27,688 nucleotides of DNA from a virus, in the IMG/VR virus record IMGVR_UViG_3300043313_000532, positions 1 to 27,688 of that record; one strand, 5' to 3'. The translations under genes were made by a program, and so were the position numbers. The notes beneath the pieces were generated by a model. The model was not told where the DNA came from and searched no databases. It was given only the letters and a program-made list of their open reading frames with translations. Positions within the stretch are counted from its first letter, which is position 1. Every line of letters starts with the position of its first letter. Of this stretch, positions 23,342 through 27,688 are shown piece after piece.

Positions 23342-23983
23342 ATGCCTGATATTCGCGCATCATCACTTATTACCACTTTTGTTGGACCGGATGAGAACCC
23401 GTTGTCTGTGGGTGGTCAGTTCAGTCGTGCATCAAATATTTGGACTGATATGATGCGACAAGGTAATGCTGCTACTAACGATTTCACTGGTACACTAGGT
23501 TTCTCATACTGGAATCCAATTAGTTTTAATGCTGCTACCGACGCGGTAGAAGTCTGGGGATTAGCTACTGGTGGTGGCGGTGGAGCAGGTGGTGAGGGAT
23601 GGAGATTAGGATTTCTTAAAGATGTTGGTATGGGTGGCGGAGTCGATGGTTATGTAGCTATTCATTTCTCAGCAGGATCACCAATTATTATTATCAGACG
23701 ATACGACAACGGTGGCTTTACTGCACTAGCTGCCGTTGGAGTAGGATTCATTGGTGGATATTTTCTTTTCAAGATCAATGGAAATGACTTAGAATTTTGG
23801 TACTCAGGCGACACAATAAACTGGTCCTTAGTAGTTAGCACAACGGATACAACTTATCGTACAGGACTATATCTTGCCCTTGGTGCAGAAGATCAGGGCT
23901 TCGGACATATTTGTGGTTGGAATCTATTTGGCGGTGGTCAGGAGAGTGCTCTACCACAAATCTATCGAAGGCCGAATGAATGA
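23342..23983 (+). CDS. LamG-like tail-fibre protein
   Basis: 213 residues with Gly-rich stretches (LATGGGGGAGGEGW, GMGGGVDGY) and strands typical of a jelly-roll: YVAIHFSAGSPIIIIRRYD, GGYFLFKINGNDLEFWYSGD and TGLYLALGAEDQG. The strand WYSGDTINWSLV resembles a concanavalin-like carbohydrate fold. As the last tail gene before lysis genes it probably encodes a tail-tip adhesin. It is unlike the LamG genes at 2388-4762 in detail. Confidence 0.6.
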   Translation: MPDIRASSLITTFVGPDENPLSVGGQFSRASNIWTDMMRQGNAATNDFTGTLGFSYWNPISFNAATDAVEVWGLATGGGGGAGGEGWRLGFLKDVGMGGGVDGYVAIHFSAGSPIIIIRRYDNGGFTALAAVGVGFIGGYFLFKINGNDLEFWYSGDTINWSLVVSTTDTTYRTGLYLALGAEDQGFGHICGWNLFGGGQESALPQIYRRPNE

Positions 23984-23989
23984 AAACTA

Positions 23990-24208
23990 ATGCAAAATAG
24001 CACAGACCCACTACTGCAATGGCTATCAAACGCAGGCGCATTAGGAATTCTTGCAGCCGCGTGTGTTGCATTTCTCAAGGGCTGGATTGTTCCCCGAGCT
24101 ACATACGAGAGAGCATTAGCTGAAAAGGATAGAGCACTAGAGCTAGTCTACAAACAAGCTGACGTTGCTCAGAAAGCACTTGAAGCAGCAGAAAAATTTA
24201 ACCCATGA
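23990..24208 (+). CDS. Holin-like membrane protein with a cytoplasmic or external coiled coil
   Basis: 72 residues. One hydrophobic segment (~15-34, AGALGILAAACVAFLKGWIV) is followed by a charged helix (~38-70, AEKDRALELVYKQADVAQKALEAAEKF). This layout is common in small membrane proteins beside endolysins of actinobacterial phages. A single transmembrane helix suggests a type III-like holin or an accessory. It begins the lysis cassette; its TGA overlaps the next ATG (ATGA). Confidence 0.65.
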   Translation: MQNSTDPLLQWLSNAGALGILAAACVAFLKGWIVPRATYERALAEKDRALELVYKQADVAQKALEAAEKFNP

Positions 24209-24384
24209 GAAAATGGCTGGATCGTATAAGAGGTCGTGAAAGTTCAGAAAAGTCCGAGCAGACAAATGCTGAATTGAATGTCATGGAAAAACAAGTACGA
24301 CAGTATGAGATACGTGTAGAATATCTAAAACGCGAGCGTGCATTGTACGAGGAAAGACAAAAACGTAGGGGGATAACTGGATGA
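24205..24384 (+). CDS. Small charged coiled-coil protein, 59 residues
   Basis: ATG at 24205 overlaps the previous TGA by four bases, and its own TGA (24382-24384) overlaps the next ATG. The product starts MRKWLDRIRGRESS and continues as one long charged helix (VMEKQVRQYEIRVEYLKRER), ending YEERQKRRGITG. It fills a gap of 172 bases between two genes exactly, with four-base overlaps on both sides, which supports it strongly. No membrane segment. It probably binds one of the neighbouring membrane proteins, perhaps through coiled-coil pairing with the 23990 product. Confidence 0.75.
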   Translation: MRKWLDRIRGRESSEKSEQTNAELNVMEKQVRQYEIRVEYLKRERALYEERQKRRGITG

Positions 24385-24806
24385 TTAGTTTTGGTTTTAG
24401 TAATACTGTTATTGAAATTCCCCAATGGGGATCAGCTACGTTAATTGAAATTCTCTGGCTAGCTTCTGGACTAATGGCACTCTCATTCTCTAGTTTACGT
24501 ATACATGCGCTATGGGTGGATTATCAACTTACAATGCGCCTTGGCCACGCAGATTTGTGCATTATCGCACGAGGCTACCTACGTCGTGAGGTTCTTCGTA
24601 TAGTAACAGCATTAGCTATCACCTTTATTGGTGTCTACTCTGTACTAACCGATCCTCTGCTTCCCGGCCCTGCAAGAATAAGTATATCAGGCTTGTTAAT
24701 AACTGCTAGTTTGTTCGTTATTTCACTAATCGTCTCAGTCAACAGCGTTCTCGACTGGCATGATCGAATTCGCACAATGGAAATTGTCAGAAGGAGTGAA
24801 AGATGA
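24381..24806 (+). CDS. Three-helix membrane protein of the lysis cassette
   Basis: 141 residues with hydrophobic segments at ~21-39 (LIEILWLASGLMALSFSSL), ~72-90 (LRIVTALAITFIGVYSVLT) and ~101-121. Loops and termini are basic (GYLRREVLR; DWHDRIRTMEIVRRSER). Overlaps both neighbours by four bases. Three helices would suit a class I holin, but the length is greater than most and a regulatory or accessory role is equally possible. Confidence 0.65.
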   Translation: MISFGFSNTVIEIPQWGSATLIEILWLASGLMALSFSSLRIHALWVDYQLTMRLGHADLCIIARGYLRREVLRIVTALAITFIGVYSVLTDPLLPGPARISISGLLITASLFVISLIVSVNSVLDWHDRIRTMEIVRRSER

Positions 24807-24985
24807 ATGTGATAGTAACGCTCATTCTAATCGCCGTAGTTATCGTAGTGTATAAATTGACCAGCAGACAACTCAATAGCATTCATCTTCTTGTTAACTC
24901 CAATCTGACAAAGGTTAGTGCTGATCTGGAAATTGCTCTAGATCGCATTCATACTCTAGAGGACATTCTGACCAATAAAAAATGA
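24803..24985 (+). CDS. Small single-helix membrane protein
   Basis: 60 residues. A hydrophobic N-terminus (residues 2-18, VTLILIAVVIVVYKL) is followed by QLNSIHLLVNSNLTKV and a helix EIALDRIHTLEDILTNKK. The IHLLVNS segment followed by a coiled coil is a motif I associate with small proteins in actinobacterial phage lysis regions. Overlaps the previous and next genes by four bases. Function unknown; an accessory to the holin is likely. Confidence 0.6.
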   Translation: MNVIVTLILIAVVIVVYKLTSRQLNSIHLLVNSNLTKVSADLEIALDRIHTLEDILTNKK

Positions 24986-25593
24986 GCAGAATCCTTATAT
25001 GGGTAGTTGTTAGTTGCTTTGTAATCGTTGCTAGCGCGCAAGCCGTTGCTGCTTACCGCCAGTACCAAACTGAGCGAGATGTTGAAGTCGTACAGCAAGT
25101 TGTTAAGAAGGGTGTTTGTGCTGAACTTGAAAGTATCGACTGTCTAGCAGCCCTTGAGAAACGTCTAGTAACACATCGTGGTAAACCTGGCGAAGTAGGT
25201 ATACGTGGTCCAAAAGGGCCGCAAGGTGACACTGGAGTTAAGGGTGATAAAGGTGATACTGGTATCAAAGGTGCGAAGGGTACAAAAGGCACCAAAGGAA
25301 CAACTGGTAAACAGGGGAAACAAGGTGTACCCGGAGATACACTAACACAGGAGGAATTAATTGTAGCTATCACAATTTTTTGTAGAGATCATTCTCCAGT
25401 ATGTCAAGGGCCGATTGGTCCACAAGGGCCGAAAGGTGATCCTGGTGAAAAAGGTGACAATGGTAATAATGGGAATAATCCACCAGGACAACCACCTGGC
25501 CCACCTAATCCACCGCCAACAACACCTGCACCGCCAACACCGCCACCTTGTCCAAAACCACCACCTAAGAAACCAAAGCCACCGTGTAAATAG
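24982..25593 (+). CDS. Membrane-anchored collagen-like protein with proline-rich tail
   Basis: 203 residues. Residues 4-24 form a signal anchor (ILIWVVVSCFVIVASAQAVAA). A helix with Cys46 and Cys54 follows. Eighteen Gly-X-Y triplets run from residue 67 to 120, then a 22-residue break (LTQEELIVAITIFCRDH) with Cys134 and Cys141, then eight triplets (143-166). The last 37 residues are largely proline (PPPCPKPPPKKPKPPCK) with Cys190 and Cys202. The arrangement implies a trimer anchored in the membrane and extended into the cell wall, perhaps cross-linked by disulfides. It sits just before the endolysin. A spanin-like or wall-penetrating role is speculation. Confidence 0.7.
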   Translation: MSRILIWVVVSCFVIVASAQAVAAYRQYQTERDVEVVQQVVKKGVCAELESIDCLAALEKRLVTHRGKPGEVGIRGPKGPQGDTGVKGDKGDTGIKGAKGTKGTKGTTGKQGKQGVPGDTLTQEELIVAITIFCRDHSPVCQGPIGPQGPKGDPGEKGDNGNNGNNPPGQPPGPPNPPPTTPAPPTPPPCPKPPPKKPKPPCK

Positions 25594-25607
25594 GCACAGG
25601 AGATGTT

Positions 25608-26444
25608 ATGGCAACAACACTGACAGAACGACAATTCCCATTCACTGAGAATTATGGTTTAGTAAGTGGCCCGTTTAGATCAAAAGGCCCAACTGCTGAA
25701 GCATGTAAAAGGTTCTTCGGTCGTCTAGGATATATTGACTGGAACGACTACGATCCACATTGGAATCTAATTCTCGGTGATGCAATGAAGAAGTACAAAG
25801 TCAAGCATGGACTACCTAGCGATCCTTCTTACGGCAAGCTAATATGGTCGGTTATGCGAAAGCAGAAAGTACCAGCAGGTAGACCTAATGCTGGAGAATT
25901 CTGTTTCGATTTCTTTGCGCGAAAGATTGTTCAGGACGAAGCTAAAGTAACTAGTGATAGCGATGAAATGGCTCTCGTCCAATTCCACATTCGTAGCTTC
26001 TGGCTACAGGCTATTGCGAATGAACCAGCTTGGCATTACTCACAAGCTAGAGCATTTAAAGTAGACATTGTTCCTACATCTAAAAGCGTATATGCAGATT
26101 GTTCTGCAACGCCTGTTATCGCAGTTCGCTACGCCGGAAAGAAAGCTGCTGTGGAGGTCGTCGATCCCGCTAAATACAATTTCACAGGCTATGGCAATAC
26201 CGATATGCATGAGGATGACTGGCCTAAGATTGGTAGTCCATTCCGTATCGGTGATCTAGCTCACTTCCATTCTTCCCGTCATGTTATTCAATGCATTAAG
26301 GAGGGAAATATCGATACAGCTGAATGGGGATCAAATGGTTGGGAGGGAGCACCCGAACTAGTTAAGCTCCGTTCATACAATAGATACCCCGACGAATTCA
26401 TGTTTGCTGTTCGTCCTGATCTAATTGTCGATAAGGAGGCATAG
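25608..26444 (+). CDS. Endolysin with NlpC/P60-like cysteine peptidase domain
   Basis: 278 residues. Residues ~15-85 look like a peptidoglycan-binding helical domain (CKRFFGRLGYI, LILGDAMKKYKVKHGLP). Residues ~140-270 form the catalytic part: Cys165 in YADCSATPV, His225 in RHVIQCIKEG, the RIGDLAHF strand before it and AEWGSNGWEGAP after. The order Cys, then GDL, then His matches NlpC/P60 enzymes that cleave the cell-wall peptide. DCSA replaces the commoner DCSG/DCSS. AGGAG lies five bases before the ATG. It is followed by the holin gene. No signal peptide, so a holin is needed for export. Confidence 0.75.
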   Translation: MATTLTERQFPFTENYGLVSGPFRSKGPTAEACKRFFGRLGYIDWNDYDPHWNLILGDAMKKYKVKHGLPSDPSYGKLIWSVMRKQKVPAGRPNAGEFCFDFFARKIVQDEAKVTSDSDEMALVQFHIRSFWLQAIANEPAWHYSQARAFKVDIVPTSKSVYADCSATPVIAVRYAGKKAAVEVVDPAKYNFTGYGNTDMHEDDWPKIGSPFRIGDLAHFHSSRHVIQCIKEGNIDTAEWGSNGWEGAPELVKLRSYNRYPDEFMFAVRPDLIVDKEA

Positions 26445-26449
26445 GTTAT

Positions 26450-26707
26450 ATGAAGCCCGTTGTTAACAAGTGGCTTGATTTGCTGGATAGAGTAGGTTGG
26501 ACAGCAATTCAGGCTTCGGCAGCAGCAGCCGTTGTGTTCCTAACAAATGGAACAGACTTCGACTGGCAGGTACTACTTAGTTTCGTTGGTACTGCCACAG
26601 CTATTGCCGTACTAAAAGTAGTGATCGGTCAGAATACAGGTACCGACAATACTGGTTCTCTTATCGGTCAGCCTGTTATTGAACCGCCACCTACCAGCAA
26701 TCCATGA
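26450..26707 (+). CDS. Holin, two transmembrane helices (r1t-like)
   Basis: 85 residues with helices at ~15-33 (VGWTAIQASAAAAVVFLTN) and ~40-59 (VLLSFVGTATAIAVLKVVIG), then a polar, proline-rich end (EPPPTSNP). The opening WLDLLDRVGWTAIQA is typical of holins next to endolysins in actinobacterial phages. AAGGAGG at 26433-26439, inside the end of the endolysin gene, precedes the ATG by ten bases. The stop overlaps the next ATG (ATGA). It would permeabilise the membrane and release the endolysin. Confidence 0.8.
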   Translation: MKPVVNKWLDLLDRVGWTAIQASAAAAVVFLTNGTDFDWQVLLSFVGTATAIAVLKVVIGQNTGTDNTGSLIGQPVIEPPPTSNP

Positions 26708-26802
26708 GTAGCGAACTGTACCATTTCCTAGTAGTTGTCAGCGTAGTTGCAATCGCTGTCATGCTGCTCATTGCAATGCTTTCGGATAACGTCACGTTCT
26801 AA
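26704..26802 (+). CDS. Very small single-helix membrane protein, 32 residues
   Basis: The ATG at 26704 overlaps the holin stop by four bases and the frame ends at TAA 26800-26802. The product is MSSELYHFLVVVSVV followed by AIAVMLLIAMLSDNVTF: almost entirely one transmembrane helix with a short polar end. The overlap and hydrophobic composition make it a likely gene despite its size. It may be an antiholin or holin partner. Confidence 0.6.
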   Translation: MSSELYHFLVVVSVVAIAVMLLIAMLSDNVTF

Positions 26803-26821
26803 TCTAATCTAATTTAACAAG

Positions 26822-26841
26822 GTTGCGCTCACCCGCGCAGC
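26822..26841 (+). terminator. Small hairpin after the lysis cassette
   Basis: The arms TGCGC (26824-26828) and GCGCA (26835-26839) pair across six bases; the stem can extend two more pairs (one G-T). It lies 20 bases after the last rightward gene, immediately before the larger hairpin. It has no T-run of its own. Confidence 0.4.
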
Positions 26842-26842
26842 A

Positions 26843-26886
26843 GAGGGTCACTCGCTAGTTTTTCTCCTGGGCTACGAGTGACCCTC
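26843..26886. terminator. Strong hairpin between convergent operons, likely bidirectional terminator
   Basis: A perfect 12-base inverted repeat: GAGGGTCACTCG (26843-26854) and CGAGTGACCCTC (26875-26886), with a 20-base loop. On the plus strand it is followed by CACTATTTTAT, a moderate T-rich tract. It begins one base from the stop codon of the minus-strand gene. The place between two converging transcription units fits a terminator for both. The minus-strand side has no T-run. Confidence 0.75.
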
Positions 26887-26887
26887 A

Positions 26888-27100
26888 CTATTTTATCATA
26901 CCCGCACGCATAGCAATAACAACACAGTGAGTACGATTACGTGCGCCAAGAGCTTTAGTAATATTTCTCATATGAGACTTGATGCCTTCCTCACTTATAC
27001 CTAGCATCGGACCAATCTCACTGTTGTTCCATCCTTCTGCGACCAACGCCAATACTTCTAGTTCTCGCTCAGTTATTACAGCTAGCTCTACTCTTCTCAT
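26888..27100 (-). CDS. Lone LuxR/GerE-type helix-turn-helix regulator
   Basis: 70 residues, nearly all of it the LuxR-type DNA-binding domain: ITERELEVLALVAEGWNNSEIG, then MLGISEEGIKSHMRNITKALGARNRTH, then CVVIAMRAGMIK. No sensory or receiver domain is attached. Start overlaps the end of the preceding gene by four bases (ATGA). It is the last gene of the leftward unit, so it may set the timing of early or late expression. The second LuxR-type gene at 5115 has only general similarity. Confidence 0.85.
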   Translation of the reverse strand: MRRVELAVITERELEVLALVAEGWNNSEIGPMLGISEEGIKSHMRNITKALGARNRTHCVVIAMRAGMIK

Positions 27101-27306
27101 TTCTTTACCTTAGGATGCAATTCACGATAGAATTGGTTATAGCTAGAGATAACATTCTCTACTGTAACAAGCTCTACATTCAAATTGTCTTTGTCTAGCA
27201 CACGCAACACACCGACCAACATAGATTGACCATCTTCCTTTATCTCAGCCCACTGTTCTAGGGATTTAACTTCAAACCCATTATCAGTCGTAAGTTTAAG
27301 TAGCAT
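27097..27306 (-). CDS. Hypothetical protein, 69 residues
   Basis: Begins inside the end of the RuvC-like gene (11-base overlap) and ends overlapping the LuxR-type gene. The sequence is charged, mixed alpha-beta (LTTDNGFEVKSLEQWAEIK, then SMLVGVLRVLDKDNLNVELVTVENVISSY) and ends in lysines. No family is recognised. Tight overlap with both neighbours suggests co-translation. Confidence 0.55.
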   Translation of the reverse strand: MLLKLTTDNGFEVKSLEQWAEIKEDGQSMLVGVLRVLDKDNLNVELVTVENVISSYNQFYRELHPKVKK

Positions 27307-27688
27307 CTTTCACCTCATACTTAGTAAAGGGTGTCGTCTTATGGAATTGGAAACCGTATTTGAATTGCCACCATTGTAACAAGTGGCGCATTGCATCTCT
27401 ACCGTGTTGTAAACCTGGCACGTATACTTGAAAGCGTTTGAGTTGATCGTCAGTCCAATACCCCATAGCTTCTGACGGCATTTGAGGAAAGTAAGTTACT
27501 CCTTCAGACTGACAGAACAACTCAATTACTCCAATCAATCTTGTCGGCGTAAGATCAAGTCCCGGCCTTGCCTTGTTGCGGTAATGGAATCGTTCGTATA
27601 TCAGGTAAAAATTCTTCTGCCAATGCTCATGCAGAAATTTGAACAGTTCACTCTCTTTGAACTTTTCTTGCCCTAGTGTCAACACTAA
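27296..27688 (-). CDS. RuvC-like Holliday junction resolvase, 5' end cut by the window
   Basis: The frame is open to the window edge (a GTG at 27685-27683 is possible but probably internal), so the N-terminal strand with the first catalytic Asp is not seen. Numbering from that GTG, Glu31 in YLIYERFHYRNKARPG, then TPTRLIGVIELFC, then PQMPSEAMGYWTDDQLKRF and QHGRDAMRHLLQW (His94, Asp97, His101) match the second half of phage RuvC-like RNase H-fold nucleases, in which Glu and a late Asp bind the metals. Such proteins resolve branched DNA before packaging. It is the first gene seen in the leftward operon. Confidence 0.55.
   Translation of the reverse strand, partial: LVLTLGQEKFKESELFKFLHEHWQKNFYLIYERFHYRNKARPGLDLTPTRLIGVIELFCQSEGVTYFPQMPSEAMGYWTDDQLKRFQVYVPGLQHGRDAMRHLLQWWQFKYGFQFHKTTPFTKYEVKDAT

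Noticed and set aside
25404-25634. Glycine-rich minus-strand frame resembling a structural protein
   Set aside because: It is the complement of the proline-rich and Gly-X-Y codons of the collagen-like gene, and the composition follows from that.
27674-27687. Palindrome TAGTGT-CA-ACACTA with TTGACA on the minus strand, possible promoter or operator
   Set aside because: It lies within an open frame that continues past the window edge, and no -10 like sequence is found 16-18 bases away; too short to call.
1-27688. tRNA genes, integrase, attachment sites or insertion sequences
   Set aside because: Almost all of the window is occupied by tightly packed genes; the largest gap (26803-26887) holds only hairpins, and no cloverleaf or recombinase motif was seen.

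Overview
The window is the late (virion and lysis) region of a tailed, double-stranded DNA phage, followed by the end of an oppositely oriented operon. A long-tailed, siphovirus-like particle is indicated by a tail tube protein, a tail-assembly chaperone pair joined by a -1 frameshift, and a 1037-residue tape measure protein. The Gp37-like tail protein, NlpC/P60-like endolysin, small r1t-type-looking holin and RuvC-like protein fit phages of Actinobacteria. That host is an inference: base composition is only in the mid-40s % GC by eye, and leucine CTA and the tetramer CTAG are unusually common.

Layout. 1-7753: a cut-off gene resembling a small terminase subunit, then about a dozen small or medium genes. 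These include beta-rich virion proteins, two LamG-type (three domains) proteins, a lone LuxR-type helix-turn-helix gene, and two copies of a two-gene module: a protein carrying YLDLQPSG repeats, then a ~105-residue beta-domain protein. 7746-14225: packaging and head genes (large terminase, portal, S49-type protease with an embedded scaffold reading frame, decoration protein, major capsid protein). 14225-17829: connector, tail completion, tail terminator, tail tube, tail-assembly chaperones. 17839-23983: tape measure and tail tip or fibre proteins. 23990-26802: a lysis cassette of eight genes, mostly small membrane proteins, with a membrane-anchored collagen-like protein and an endolysin. Two of its genes (59 and 32 codons) are easily overlooked. 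26803-26887 holds a strong hairpin between convergent transcription units. 26888-27688, minus strand: a RuvC-like nuclease cut by the window edge, a 69-residue unknown and a second lone LuxR-type helix-turn-helix protein.

Genes are packed almost without gaps. Many neighbours share ATGA or TAATG stop/start overlaps, so translational coupling is probably the main way expression is ordered; no convincing promoter is visible inside the rightward block. No tRNA, integrase, attachment site, insertion sequence or CRISPR array was seen. The points most worth following up are the duplicated repeat-protein module with its alternating 12-unit repeat, the two competing reading frames over the LuxR gene at 5111-5515, and the composition of the lysis cassette.
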